Assembly: GCF_006438845.1 (NCBI RefSeq)
Contig: NZ_RCZJ01000001.1
Span: forward strand, 806,001-870,000
DNA: 64,000 nucleotides
Reading direction: 5' to 3'
From: Variovorax ginsengisoli
GTDB taxonomy: Bacteria; Pseudomonadota; Gammaproteobacteria; Burkholderiales; Burkholderiaceae_C
Part shown: one piece after another, positions 38,329 to 48,033 of the stretch
Position numbering within the stretch: position 1 is the stretch's first letter
How the letters are laid out: each line of letters begins with the position of its first letter
Position numbers and translations under genes: made by a program
Notes under the pieces: model-generated
Database searches by the model: none
Told to the model about the DNA's origin: nothing
The model's input: only the letters and a program-made list of their open reading frames with translations

Positions 38329-39178
38329 AGGCCTCGATCGGGTCGAGCTGCGCCGGCACGTTGAGCGCCGGCGCGTGGCCGCAGTCGGGCACCTCGATCA
38401 CCTGAAGCAACCCTGCAGCGCCCGGGCCGCGCGCATGCATCTCGGCCACCGCGGCCGGCAGCACCAGGTCCGAGTCGATGCCGCGCAGGCACAACACGGG
38501 GATATCGATGGCGTCCCAGTGGTCCCAGATCAGGTAGTCGTTGTCGTGCGCGGTGAACTGGCGAACCATCGCTGGGTCGTAGTGCGGGGTCACGCGGCCG
38601 TCGGGGAGACGGCGGGTCGAGGTTTCCGTGAGCCGGCGCCACTGCGCATCGCTCAACCAACCATACGGTTTGTAGACCGTGCGGAAGAAGGCTTCGAGTT
38701 CGGCCACGGTGGCGAAGGCCGGCGGGTTGCCGGCGTAGGCCTTGATGCGTTCGACGGCGACGGTCGCGAGTTCGGGCGCGTTGTCGTTGAGCACCAAGCT
38801 GGCGATGCGCGCCTTCATGGACGGCGCGAACAGGCCCGAAGCGCAGACCGTGCCGATGGCACCGCCCATCGACGTGCCGACCCAGTGCACACGCTCGAGC
38901 CGCAGTTCGTCGCACAGCGCCTCGGCCAGCCGGGCGTAGAACGAAAGCTGGTACTCGTCGTCTGGCAATGGGCTCCACTGGCTCAGCCCGCGGCCGAGGG
39001 TGTCGGGGCAGATGACGCGGAAGCCGTGGCCCGACAGGTGCCCGGCCAGTTCGTCCATGTCGCGGCCGGTGCGCGCCAGGCCATGCCAGGCGATGACGGC
39101 GACGCCCTCCTTCGGGCCCCAATCCATCCAGTGGATCTCACGGCCCAGCAACTGCGCGTAGTTCGAAGTGGGTGTCAT
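38306..39178 (-). CDS. Alpha/beta hydrolase coupled to the liv operon
   Basis: Alpha/beta-fold hydrolase, 290 residues. The oxyanion region is in AWHGLARTGRD (about 29-39), the nucleophile elbow is GTSMGGA (Ser near 98), the acid is in the GIDSDLVLPAA region, and the His is in DCGHAPAL near 267. The start overlaps the livM stop by 4 nt, so it is the last gene of the transporter operon. It may cleave an ester or amide taken up by the transporter; the substrate is not known. The 3' end overlaps the convergent ABC gene. Confidence 0.88.
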   Translation of the reverse strand: MTPTSNYAQLLGREIHWMDWGPKEGVAVIAWHGLARTGRDMDELAGHLSGHGFRVICPDTLGRGLSQWSPLPDDEYQLSFYARLAEALCDELRLERVHWVGTSMGGAIGTVCASGLFAPSMKARIASLVLNDNAPELATVAVERIKAYAGNPPAFATVAELEAFFRTVYKPYGWLSDAQWRRLTETSTRRLPDGRVTPHYDPAMVRQFTAHDNDYLIWDHWDAIDIPVLCLRGIDSDLVLPAAVAEMHARGPGAAGLLQVIEVPDCGHAPALNVPAQLDPIEAFIRTAAR

Positions 39179-40239
39179 CGCTGCGCTCTCGTTCTCAGTT
39201 TGCCGACGATGCCCGTCGGGAAGTAATAGACAGACAGCACGAACAGCACGCCCAGCCACAGCAGCCAGCGGTCCGGCGACAGCAGCGCCGCCAGCCATGG
39301 CAGGCCGCTTGCGGCTTCGCTGCCGAGCTTGAGCAGGTCTTGCAGGTAGCTCTGCGCGATCACAAACAGCACCGCCCCCAGCGCCGCGCCGTAGATGGTG
39401 CCCATGCCGCCGATCACGACGATCAGCAGCACGTCGACCATGATCTCGAAGCTCAGCGAGGTGTCCGGCCCGTTGTAGCGCAGCCAGATCGCGAGCATCG
39501 CGCCGGCCAGCGTGGCGAACAGGGCCGACAGCACTGCGGCGGTGGTGCGGTACACCACCACGCGGTAGCCGATGGCCTCGGCGCGGAATTCGTTCTCACG
39601 GATGGCCTGCAGCACGCGGCCGAAAGGCGAGTTCACGATGCGCAGCAGCGCGAGCACCAGCACGACCGCCGTCCCGAACAGCAGGTAGTAGCAGAGCAAC
39701 CGCCCATCCAGCGAAACGCCGAGGAAGGGTTCTTCGGCAAACTCGAAGCTCGGCGAGATCAGCTCGGGCAGCTTGAAGGTCAGGCCGTCCTCGCCCCCGG
39801 TGAAGTCCGACAGCTGCGAGGCCAGCGTCTGGAAGGCCGAAGCCACCGCCAGCGTGATCATCGCGAAGAAGATCGCGCGCACCCGCAGCGAGAACAGCCC
39901 GATGGCCAACGCCAGCACGAGCGACACGACCAGCGAGGCGCCCAACCCGATGAACAGCGCATCCCAGCCCGCGCCCAGCCGGCTCGCCGAGATGGCGATG
40001 CCGTAGGCGCCGATGCCGAAGAACATCGTGTGCGCGAAGCTCACGATGCCGGTGTAGCCCAGCAGCAGGTCGAAGCTGGCGACCAGCACGATGAAGACCA
40101 GGATCTTGGCCGCCACGCTGAGCGCCTTGACGCCCGGGAAGATGAAGGGCGCGAAGGCCAGGCCCAGCAGCACGGCCAGCAGCAGCACCGCGAGCACGCG
40201 GCTGCGCGGCATGTCGTTGGAGAGGAGTCTTTTGATCAT
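39175..40239 (-). CDS. livM: Branched-chain amino acid-type ABC permease LivM
   Basis: Inner-membrane permease of a HAAT-family ABC importer, 354 residues with about ten hydrophobic segments. LivM hallmarks: GYTGIVSFAHTMFFGIGAY near 60-78, and the EAA-like loop GRVLQAIRENEFRAEAIGY. The ATG at 40239 overlaps the livH stop by 4 nt. Despite the gene name, members of this family also carry urea, amides and aromatic acids. Confidence 0.93.
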   Translation of the reverse strand: MIKRLLSNDMPRSRVLAVLLLAVLLGLAFAPFIFPGVKALSVAAKILVFIVLVASFDLLLGYTGIVSFAHTMFFGIGAYGIAISASRLGAGWDALFIGLGASLVVSLVLALAIGLFSLRVRAIFFAMITLAVASAFQTLASQLSDFTGGEDGLTFKLPELISPSFEFAEEPFLGVSLDGRLLCYYLLFGTAVVLVLALLRIVNSPFGRVLQAIRENEFRAEAIGYRVVVYRTTAAVLSALFATLAGAMLAIWLRYNGPDTSLSFEIMVDVLLIVVIGGMGTIYGAALGAVLFVIAQSYLQDLLKLGSEAASGLPWLAALLSPDRWLLWLGVLFVLSVYYFPTGIVGKLRTRAQR

Positions 40240-41222
40240 CGGCTGCTCGCCACGGGGTAGACCCCTTGAGGACGCCAAAGCAGAACCGCGACCATCAGGA
40301 AGATGCTCGCGAACTGCGTCAGCGTCGGCACCAGGAAGCCGATGTAGTTGGTCATCAGCCCGACCAGCAGCGCGCCGATGAGCGCCCCGCCCGTCGACCC
40401 CAGCCCGCCGATGATGATGACGATGAAGATCAGCACGTTGACCTGCGCGCCCATCTGCGGGATCAGGTTCTGCTGGAACAGCCCCCACATCACGCCGCCC
40501 AGGCCCGCGAGCGCGCTGCCCACCACGAACACGCCGACGAAGAGCCGGCCGATGCGGTAGCCGAGCGATTCGACCATCTCGCGGTCCTGCACGCCGGCGC
40601 GGATCAAGAGGCCGATCTTGGTGCGGCCGAGCGTCCAGGCCAGCAGGCCGAAGACGACGAGGCCGACGGCCACGGCCAGCAGCCGGTACTTGCTGATCGC
40701 CGCGTCGGCCACGAAGACCGAGCCGCGCAGCGCCTCGGGCAGCGGCAGCGGGATCTGCGCCGGGCCCCAGATGACCTTGATCAGCTCCTCGCCGATGATC
40801 ATCCCGCCCATCGTGATGAGGATCTGCTTCAGGTGCTGGCCGTACACCGGCCGCACGATGAAGCGCTCGAAGGCCAGGCCGACCGCGCCGGCCACGAGCA
40901 TCGCCACCAGCATGGCCGGGAACACCGCGACCAGGTTGCGCCACAGCTCGCCCGAGCCGGTCCAGTCGCCCATCAGCCCCAGCACGCTGCTCGCGACGAA
41001 GGCGCCCAGCGCGATGAACACGCCGTGGCCGAAGTTGAGCACGTCCATCAGCCCGAAGATCAGCGTGAGGCCCGAGGCGATGATGAAGATGATCATCCCC
41101 ATCGCCAGGCCCGCCACCGTGAGCGTGAGCCAGGTCGACAGCGAGCCGGTGAGCGGCAGCGCGATGAGCGCGAGCACCGGCACCAGGGCCAGCGGCTTCC
41201 AGTCCAGATCGGACGTCTTCAT
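40236..41222 (-). CDS. livH: Branched-chain amino acid-type ABC permease LivH
   Basis: Partner permease of LivM, 328 residues, with about eight hydrophobic segments. Diagnostic segments are GLTLIFGLMDVLNFGHG (about 51-67) and the coupling loop GLLIRAGVQDREMVESLGY. The ATG at 41222 overlaps the livF stop by 4 nt. In this operon the two ATPase genes precede the permeases, in the order K-G-F-H-M. Confidence 0.93.
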   Translation of the reverse strand: MKTSDLDWKPLALVPVLALIALPLTGSLSTWLTLTVAGLAMGMIIFIIASGLTLIFGLMDVLNFGHGVFIALGAFVASSVLGLMGDWTGSGELWRNLVAVFPAMLVAMLVAGAVGLAFERFIVRPVYGQHLKQILITMGGMIIGEELIKVIWGPAQIPLPLPEALRGSVFVADAAISKYRLLAVAVGLVVFGLLAWTLGRTKIGLLIRAGVQDREMVESLGYRIGRLFVGVFVVGSALAGLGGVMWGLFQQNLIPQMGAQVNVLIFIVIIIGGLGSTGGALIGALLVGLMTNYIGFLVPTLTQFASIFLMVAVLLWRPQGVYPVASSR

Positions 41223-41938
41223 AGTGCCAGTCCGAGCAGCGACCGCTGCAGTTGTTCGTCCGCCGAGAACGCGGCCATGCTGCCGCTGTGCACCACGCGG
41301 CCGTTGTCCATCACGGCCACGCTGTCGCCCAGGCGCTGCGCGAAATGGATGTTCTGCTCGACCAGCAGGATCGTCACGCCGCTCGCCTTGAGCTGCGCGA
41401 AGGCGTCGATCATGTTGTTGATCATCACGGGCGCCAGGCCCTTGCTGGGCTCGTCGATGATGAGCAGCTCGCGCGGCTCGACGATGGCGCGGGACACGGC
41501 CAGCATCTGCTTCTGCCCGCCCGACAGCTTGCCGGCCGGGTGGTTCCAGAACTTCTCGACCGCGGGGAAGAGCTGGAAGATCCACTTCAGCCGCGTGTCG
41601 TCGATGCCGTCGGCGTTCTTCGCGCTGCGCGCGGCCAGCAGCATGTTCTCCTTGACCGTGAGGTCCGAGAAGGTGCCCATGGTCTCGGGCACGTAGGCGA
41701 TGCCGAGCGCGGCGATGTCGGGCGTGCGCAGCGCGGTGATGTCCTTGCCCCCGAACTGCACCCTGCCCTGCGACGCATGCCACAGCCCCATGATGGTCCG
41801 CAGCGTCGTCGTCTTGCCGGCGCCGTTGCGGCCCAGCAGCATCGTGAGCTGGCCCTTGGGCACGGCGAGGTCGACGCCGTGGAGGATGTGGTACGCGCCG
41901 ATGTGCGTCTGCACGCCCTTCAATTCGAGCAAGTTCAT
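41219..41938 (-). CDS. livF: Branched-chain amino acid-type ABC ATPase LivF
   Basis: Cytoplasmic ATP-binding subunit, 239 residues, with Walker A GRNGAGKTTT (about 36-45), a signature KLSGGQKQMLA, Walker B LLIIDEPSKGLAP and a VEQN switch region, all of the LivF type. The ATG at 41938 starts MNLLELKG and overlaps the livG stop by 4 nt. It pairs with LivG to power LivHM. Confidence 0.94.
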   Translation of the reverse strand: MNLLELKGVQTHIGAYHILHGVDLAVPKGQLTMLLGRNGAGKTTTLRTIMGLWHASQGRVQFGGKDITALRTPDIAALGIAYVPETMGTFSDLTVKENMLLAARSAKNADGIDDTRLKWIFQLFPAVEKFWNHPAGKLSGGQKQMLAVSRAIVEPRELLIIDEPSKGLAPVMINNMIDAFAQLKASGVTILLVEQNIHFAQRLGDSVAVMDNGRVVHSGSMAAFSADEQLQRSLLGLAL

Positions 41939-42699
41939 GCGGCCTCCTTCGCGACGCCGAGGTAGGCCTCTTGCACGATGGGCGAGGCGATGACCTCGGC
42001 CGGTTCGCCGTCGGCCACCAGCGCTCCGTTGTGCAGCACGATGATGCGGTCGGCCAGCTCGCGCACCACGTCCATCTTGTGTTCGACCAGGAGGATGGTC
42101 TTGGTCTTGTCCTGCTTCAACTTGCGGATCAGGTCGAGGATGACGGGCGCCTCGGCGGCGTTCATGCCCGCGGTCGGCTCGTCGAACATGAAGACCTGCG
42201 GCTCCAGCGCCATCAGCAGCGCGACTTCGAGCTTGCGCTGGTCGCCGTGCGGCAGGCTCGCCACGGTCGCATGTTCCTTCGACTTCAGGTTGATCTGCGT
42301 GAGCAGCTCGTCGCCCCGCGCGGTCAATGCCGCGTGGTCGCTCCAGATGCTCCACAGGTTGAGCCCGCACCGATGCGCGCCGTCGCGCGTCGCCTGCACC
42401 GCGAGGCGCACGTTCTCCAGCACCGTGAGGTTCGGGAACAGGTTGGTGAGCTGGAAGGCACGGCCCAGGCCGGCGTGCGTGCGCGCCGAGGGCGACAGGC
42501 CGGACAGGTCGCGCCCGTTGAGCGACACCGTTCCCGCGCTGGCTTTCAGCTGCCCCGAGATCAGATTGAAGTAGGTCGTCTTGCCCGCCCCGTTCGGCCC
42601 GACGATGGCCGTCAACGTGCCGGGTGCGAAGGCGCACGAGACAGCGTTGACGGCCACGTGGCCGCCGAAGCGGATGGTGAGATTCTTGGTTTCGAGCAT
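41935..42699 (-). CDS. livG: Branched-chain amino acid-type ABC ATPase LivG
   Basis: Second ATPase subunit, 254 residues: Walker A GPNGAGKTTYF (about 34-44), LivG-type RTHAGLGRAFQLTNLF, a degenerate signature SLPHGDQRKLE in place of LSGGQ, and Walker B VFMFDEPTAGM. The weakened signature (LPHGDQ) is close to the LSYGxQ form common in LivG. It follows livK after a 120 bp gap that holds a hairpin repeat. Confidence 0.93.
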   Translation of the reverse strand: MLETKNLTIRFGGHVAVNAVSCAFAPGTLTAIVGPNGAGKTTYFNLISGQLKASAGTVSLNGRDLSGLSPSARTHAGLGRAFQLTNLFPNLTVLENVRLAVQATRDGAHRCGLNLWSIWSDHAALTARGDELLTQINLKSKEHATVASLPHGDQRKLEVALLMALEPQVFMFDEPTAGMNAAEAPVILDLIRKLKQDKTKTILLVEHKMDVVRELADRIIVLHNGALVADGEPAEVIASPIVQEAYLGVAKEAA

Positions 42700-42709
42700 G
42701 GGATGTTCA

Positions 42710-42774
42710 TTCCAGAAACACCGCGGAACCGGCTTTGCCGGGCCGCTGGTGTTGCCCCCGGAAGGGGGTTGGCG
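42710..42774. repeat. Hairpin repeat, copy A (livK-livG gap)
   Basis: 65 bp matching the copy at 56666-56730 at all but two positions. Weaker similarity continues to about 42808. It contains CCGGCTTTGCCGG (5 bp stem, TTT loop) and CCCCCGGAAGGGGG (5 bp stem, GGAA loop). Both lie between a binding-protein gene and its membrane components, like the REP elements known to protect the 3' end of E. coli malE mRNA. Confidence 0.9.
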
Positions 42775-42819
42775 AAAGGCGACACGCAGTGCGCCGAAGC
42801 CTGGGGGAGAACCAATGCT

Positions 42820-44007
42820 TCAGCGCTTGTTCTTGATGGGGATGTTCATGTCTTCCGGCTTGATCTCGCGCACGAGTTCCGGCACGCCCCACGCAAACGC
42901 CGGGTCCACCTTGATCTTGAAGTGGTACATCGACTGCATGGCCTGGTGGTCTTCCTTGCGGAAGGTCATCTTGCCCTTGGGCGTGTCGAAGCTCATGCCC
43001 TCCATGGCCGTGATGAGCTTGTTGGTGCCGGTGTCGCCACCCGTCTTCTTGAGCGCCGTGACCACCGCCATCGCGGCCGAGAAGCCACCCGCCGTGAAGA
43101 AGTCCGGCGGCGCCTTGAACTGCTTGTAGTGCGCCGCCACCAGCGCCTCGTTCACCGGGTTCTTCGGGATGCCGAAGTAGTAGTAGGTCGCGCCTTCCAT
43201 GCCCGGCAGGCTCTTGTAGGCGGCCATGGCCGGCAGGATGTTCCCGCCGGTGGCGATCTCGATGTTGTAGCGCTTGAGGTCGAGGTCGACGATCTTGAAG
43301 GGGTTGCCCGCGCCGGCCCAGACGATCCAGATGATCTTGCGGCCGGGTTGGTCTTTCAGCTTGTCGATCAGGCGCTGGGCACCGGCGGTGAAGTCGGTGG
43401 TGGCCGGCGGCAGGTATTCCTCGTGGGCCAGCTTGGCGTTCTTCAGCGCGGCGCCGAAAGCCTTCACACCGTCGCGGCCGAAGGCGTTGTCCTGGGCCAG
43501 CGTGGCGACGGTCACGCCGGCTTTGTCGATCGCCACCGCATTGCTGATCGCGTCCTGCGACGAATTGCGCCCGGTGCGGAAGATGTACTTGTTCCACTTG
43601 TCGCCGGTGATCGAATCGGCCACGGCCGGCTCGACGATCAGCACCTTCTTGTATTCCTCGGCGACCGGCAGCATGGCCAGCGCCACGCCCGATGCGGTCG
43701 GGCCGACAGCCAGCGCCGCCTTGTCGTCGGAATAAGCCGCCGCCAACAGCGACTTGCCGAGGTCGGGCTTGCCCTGATCGTCCTTTTCGATGACGACAAG
43801 CTTCTTGCCGTTGACTTCCATCGTTCCGCCAGTGGCGTACTCGAGGCCCATCATCAGGCCGGTCTGCGTCTGCTTGCCGTAGGCCTCGAGCGCCCCGGTC
43901 TTGCTGTAGACGTGGGCGATGCGGATTTCGTTGGACTGCGCGTGGACGGGGGCGGTGGCGCAGGCGGCGAGCGCCGCGAGAGCGACGAGTTGGCGACGTT
44001 GGATCAT
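42820..44007 (-). CDS. livK: ABC transporter substrate-binding protein, LivK-like
   Basis: Periplasmic receptor of the Liv-type importer, 395 residues. Signal peptide: MIQRRQ, a hydrophobic stretch, cleavage after PVHAQ. The type I periplasmic binding fold follows, with RIAHVYSKTGALEAYG at the start of the mature chain and VGPTASGVALAMLPV. The ATG at 44007 has AGGAG six bases upstream, and a sigma-54 promoter lies just before it. The ligand is not shown by sequence; the coupled hydrolase hints at an ester, amide or aromatic compound. Confidence 0.92.
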   Translation of the reverse strand: MIQRRQLVALAALAACATAPVHAQSNEIRIAHVYSKTGALEAYGKQTQTGLMMGLEYATGGTMEVNGKKLVVIEKDDQGKPDLGKSLLAAAYSDDKAALAVGPTASGVALAMLPVAEEYKKVLIVEPAVADSITGDKWNKYIFRTGRNSSQDAISNAVAIDKAGVTVATLAQDNAFGRDGVKAFGAALKNAKLAHEEYLPPATTDFTAGAQRLIDKLKDQPGRKIIWIVWAGAGNPFKIVDLDLKRYNIEIATGGNILPAMAAYKSLPGMEGATYYYFGIPKNPVNEALVAAHYKQFKAPPDFFTAGGFSAAMAVVTALKKTGGDTGTNKLITAMEGMSFDTPKGKMTFRKEDHQAMQSMYHFKIKVDPAFAWGVPELVREIKPEDMNIPIKNKR

Positions 44008-44037
44008 GCAGGTCTCCTGTTTTGGAATGCCTGAATA

Positions 44038-44055
44038 TTGCACAGTCCGTGCCAA
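44038..44055 (-). promoter_or_regulatory. Sigma-54 promoter of the liv operon
   Basis: The minus strand reads TTGGCACGGACTGTGCAA. Compared with the consensus TGGCACG-N4-TTGCA, only the first T of the -12 box differs. The key GG and GC are 10 bases apart, as required. Transcription would start near 44028, about 20 bases before the livK ATG. Transcription from it would need an enhancer-binding protein, and one is encoded at 45047-46573. Confidence 0.75.
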
Positions 44056-44075
44056 CGTCGGGACTGTTGATTTCA

Positions 44076-44090
44076 TTGGAGTTTCTCCAA
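44076..44090. promoter_or_regulatory. Inverted repeat upstream of the sigma-54 promoter
   Basis: TTGGAG-TTT-CTCCAA, a perfect 6+3+6 inverted repeat about 50 bases upstream of the predicted transcription start. It could be an activator site, though enhancers usually lie further away. Function is inferred from position only. Confidence 0.4.
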
Positions 44091-44140
44091 ATACCATGGT
44101 GTTGAGGCCGCTCGCCAAACAGAAGCATTGTCTTTCTTTT

Positions 44141-44152
44141 AGACATTTGTCT
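44141..44152. promoter_or_regulatory. Palindrome in the livK upstream region
   Basis: AGACATTTGTCT, a perfect 5+2+5 palindrome about 115 bases upstream of the predicted sigma-54 start. That distance is typical for an enhancer-binding protein site. A related half-site (TTGTCT) lies about 15 bases closer to livK. Confidence 0.4.
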
Positions 44153-44360
44153 GTGATTTGTTCAGGGTTTTCCAGAACGTAGGACGCTCTGAACCTGCAC
44201 GCTCCCGCTTGGCGCGACATGGCGTAGGCCGCCGCCGGCTCCGTCGAATCGGGGCTCCGCGTCGACTTAGCATTCATCCCGGCTTGATCGGCGAGCCGTC
44301 GCAACGATGCAGACGGCCGCCGGATCACAGACCTGATTCATCTAAAGAAGAGGACCTCTC

Positions 44361-44945
44361 ATGAACACGCAAAAGCTTCGCACTCTCGCCACCGTCACCG
44401 CCATCGCCGCCGCCGGCGCGCTCTTCGCTGGCTGCACCACCACCCGCCCGGGCGACAGCGGCACCAACACCTCCTCGCGTGCATCCATCGACGCCCAGGT
44501 CGACGCTTCGCTGTCCAAGCTCTATCAAACCGTGCCGGGATCGCGCGAGATGGTCGCCAAGTCGGCCGGCGTGCTGGTCTTCCCGTCAGTCGTGGGCGCC
44601 AGCCTCGGCGTCGGCGCCGAATACGGTCGCGGTTCGCTGCGCACCGGCGGCCGCACTCAGGCCTACTACAGCACCACCGCCGGCTCGATCGGCTTCCAAG
44701 CCGGCGCCCAGTCGAAGGCTGTGATCTACCTGTTCAACACGCAGGAAGCCCTGACCAAGTTCCGCAACAGCAAGGGCTGGACGGCCGGTGCCGACGCCAC
44801 CGTGGCCGTGGCCAACATCGGCGCCAACGGCTCGGTCGACACCAACACCGTGCGCCAGCCTGTCGTCGGCTTCGTGCTGACCAATGTGGGGCTGGAAGCC
44901 GGCGTGTCGATCTCCGGCGCGAAGATCAGCGAAGTCAACCTTTGA
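44361..44945 (+). CDS. SYLF-domain lipoprotein
   Basis: Predicted lipoprotein of 194 residues: lipobox ALFAGC at about 20-25, then a SYLF (DUF500/Ysc84-like) domain with AGVLVFPSVVGASLGVG and the repeated Gly-rich strands typical of this lipid-binding fold. Bacterial SYLF proteins are common in Burkholderiales envelopes; their role is poorly known. It stands alone on the plus strand and is followed by a clear terminator. Confidence 0.88.
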   Translation: MNTQKLRTLATVTAIAAAGALFAGCTTTRPGDSGTNTSSRASIDAQVDASLSKLYQTVPGSREMVAKSAGVLVFPSVVGASLGVGAEYGRGSLRTGGRTQAYYSTTAGSIGFQAGAQSKAVIYLFNTQEALTKFRNSKGWTAGADATVAVANIGANGSVDTNTVRQPVVGFVLTNVGLEAGVSISGAKISEVNL

Positions 44946-45006
44946 TCTGAACCTGGCCCCCGAGCGCTACCGCTGCCGGCAAGCCGGTTGCTCTGCGCTC
45001 AAAGGA

Positions 45007-45033
45007 AACGGCCTCGCTTGCGAGGCCGTTTTT
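45007..45033 (+). terminator. Rho-independent terminator after the SYLF gene
   Basis: Ten-base stem AACGGCCTCG/CGAGGCCGTT with loop CTTG, followed by a short T run. It may also stop transcription of the convergent activator gene, whose stop codon is at 45047. Confidence 0.88.
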
Positions 45034-45046
45034 CATTGGGAGGCGC

Positions 45047-46569
<1,523 letters not shown>

Positions 46570-46573
<4 letters not shown>

Positions 46574-46860
46574 CGCACGACGCTCGAGTGATGCAGCACG
46601 CCGAACCGCTCGGCCAGCTCGGCCAGCTCGGCCAGGCGCCTGTCGAGCGTCCACAGCGCGGAGCCCTTCGTCAGCAGCGTCGAATCAAGTCGCCCGATTT
46701 CGGCCAGCGTTCCGGAGCGCGACGGCAGCGTGCCGCAAGCGAGTTCGCCGAACACCATCGGGGGGATGGCTACGCGGTCAAGTCCGAGCAACTCGGTCAG
46801 CGCCTCGTCGTGCTGCGGAAAATGACGGACCCACACGGAGGTATCGACCAGGACGCGCAT
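46570..46860 (-). CDS. VapC-like PIN toxin, shortened
   Basis: PIN-domain RNase toxin relative of 96 residues, against about 125-135 for usual VapC. The N-terminus MRVLVDTSVWVRHF (first Asp) and FGELACG (Glu) are intact, and the end LWTLDRRLAELA is typical. The middle of the fold, between about residues 57 and 61, is missing some 30 residues, so the GRLDSTLL segment follows too early. The likely cause is an in-frame deletion, and the enzyme may be inactive. The ATG at 46860 overlaps the vapB stop. Confidence 0.75.
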
Positions 46861-47063
46861 CACGGCGCGGCGCCCGCTCGACGGCGAGGCACATCGGCCA
46901 TGTCCGGCGCCGTGCTGCCCAGCGCCGACAGGCGTTTGGCCGACTGCTCCCGCACCAAGGTCTTGATGGCTTCACGGAACAGGTCGCCCCTGTCCATACC
47001 GCGCGCGGCCACCGCCAACGCCTCCTCGTCCAGGACATCGTCGATCGTCACGGTGGTTCGCAT
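46860..47063 (-). CDS. VapB-family antitoxin
   Basis: Antitoxin of 67 residues with a ribbon-helix-helix N-terminus (MRTTVTIDDVLDEEALAVAA) followed by a helix FREAIKTLVREQSAKRL, and a C-terminal arm ending PRRRAGAAP that normally wraps the toxin. It resembles the VapB type II group found widely in Burkholderiales. It overlaps vapC by one base at its stop, the normal arrangement. Confidence 0.85.
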   Translation of the reverse strand: MRTTVTIDDVLDEEALAVAARGMDRGDLFREAIKTLVREQSAKRLSALGSTAPDMADVPRRRAGAAP

Positions 47064-47209
47064 CGCATTGCTCCAGCATCAAATGTGATGCGATTTTGAA
47101 TCACTCGGTCATCAGCACAACGGCGGTCTGCCTTTCGGGTGGAGATCAATCGCAGCCCGCAAAGTCGCGACGGAGGCGGACGATCGGCAGAGTCGCAGCC
47201 TCTAGTTAA

Positions 47210-47223
47210 ATCAATCGTTTGAT
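47210..47223. promoter_or_regulatory. Likely TetR operator before the efflux operon
   Basis: ATCAA-TCGT-TTGAT, a perfect 5+4+5 inverted repeat 21 bases before the TetR-family start codon, in the gap shared with vapB. Position and size fit autoregulation by the TetR protein. Confidence 0.55.
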
Positions 47224-47244
47224 CTGTGGTCTAATCCGGCCGCA

Positions 47245-48033
47245 ATGAAAGCGCCCTCTTCTCCGTCCACTCCCATCGAGCGAGCTTCGCGCAGCGACGG
47301 CGCCGAGTCGCGCACCCGCATCCTGTATGCCGCACTCTCCCTGTTCGCCGATCACGGCTTTGCGAAGACCTCCACCCGCGAGATCGCCAAGGCGGCCGGT
47401 GTCAACATCGCCGCCATCAGCTACTACTTCGGCGACAAGGCCGGCCTTTACAACGCCACATTTTGTGAACCGATGGGGGGCAACGCGAGCGATTTCATCG
47501 CGCTGTTCGAGCGGCCAGACCTCCCGACCAACGAGGCGCTGCGCATCTACATGGCCGCCTATGTCGAGCCGCTCAAGCTTGGCGAGGTGGTGCGTCAATG
47601 CATGCGACTGCACATGCGCGAGATGCTCGAGCCGACCAGCCGATGGGCTGAAGAGGTGGAGCGCGACGTCCGCGGCCCCCACGAGGCACTGGTGCGCATC
47701 CTGTGCCGCCACTTGGACCTGACGAAAGCCGACGACGACGTGCACCGCCTCGCGCTGGCCATCAGCGGGCTGGCGATCCAGCTGTTCGTGATGCAGGACA
47801 TCGTCGACACGCTGCGGCCTGCGCTGCGCAAGTCCGACGCCAGCATCGACACCTGGGCCGAGCGCCTGCACCTGTATGCGATGGCGATGGTCGACGCCGA
47901 CGCGGCACGGCGTGCCGCGGGCCGTCTCGGCACGACAGCAGCAACAGCGGCGACAGCGCCATCGATTTCCGATCTCTCCGTCCTGCCAGCCTCGAAGCCA
48001 GCGTCTCCCAAGACTTCCAGGAAAAAAAATTCC
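47245..48033 (+). CDS. TetR-family regulator (CerR/YbiH-type), in frame with the efflux gene
   Basis: Repressor-type regulator. Residues about 20-70 form the helix-turn-helix domain (TSTREIAKAAGVNIAAISYYFGDK), and residues about 90-225 the CecR/DUF1956-type ligand domain. No stop codon occurs: after a low-complexity linker the frame enters an A8 tract (48022-48029) and runs straight into the outer-membrane factor. With one A fewer the frame would read to a TGA at 48035-48037, overlapping that gene's ATG. So the original stop was probably there, and the end given here is the last codon before the downstream ATG. Confidence 0.85.

Larger units (their letters stand above)
44008..44360. other. 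Divergent control region between livK and the SYLF gene
   Basis: 353 bases without a gene. The half next to livK holds a sigma-54 promoter at 44038-44055 and inverted repeats at 44076-44090 and 44141-44152. The half next to the SYLF gene has a ribosome site (AGAGGA) before 44361 but no promoter I can name. Confidence 0.7.

Noticed and set aside
42707..44146. A protein extension of the livG upstream region through the 65 bp repeat
   Set aside because: The coding-like stretch in the repeat appears in both copies because the DNA is duplicated, in different gene contexts, so it is not evidence of translation.
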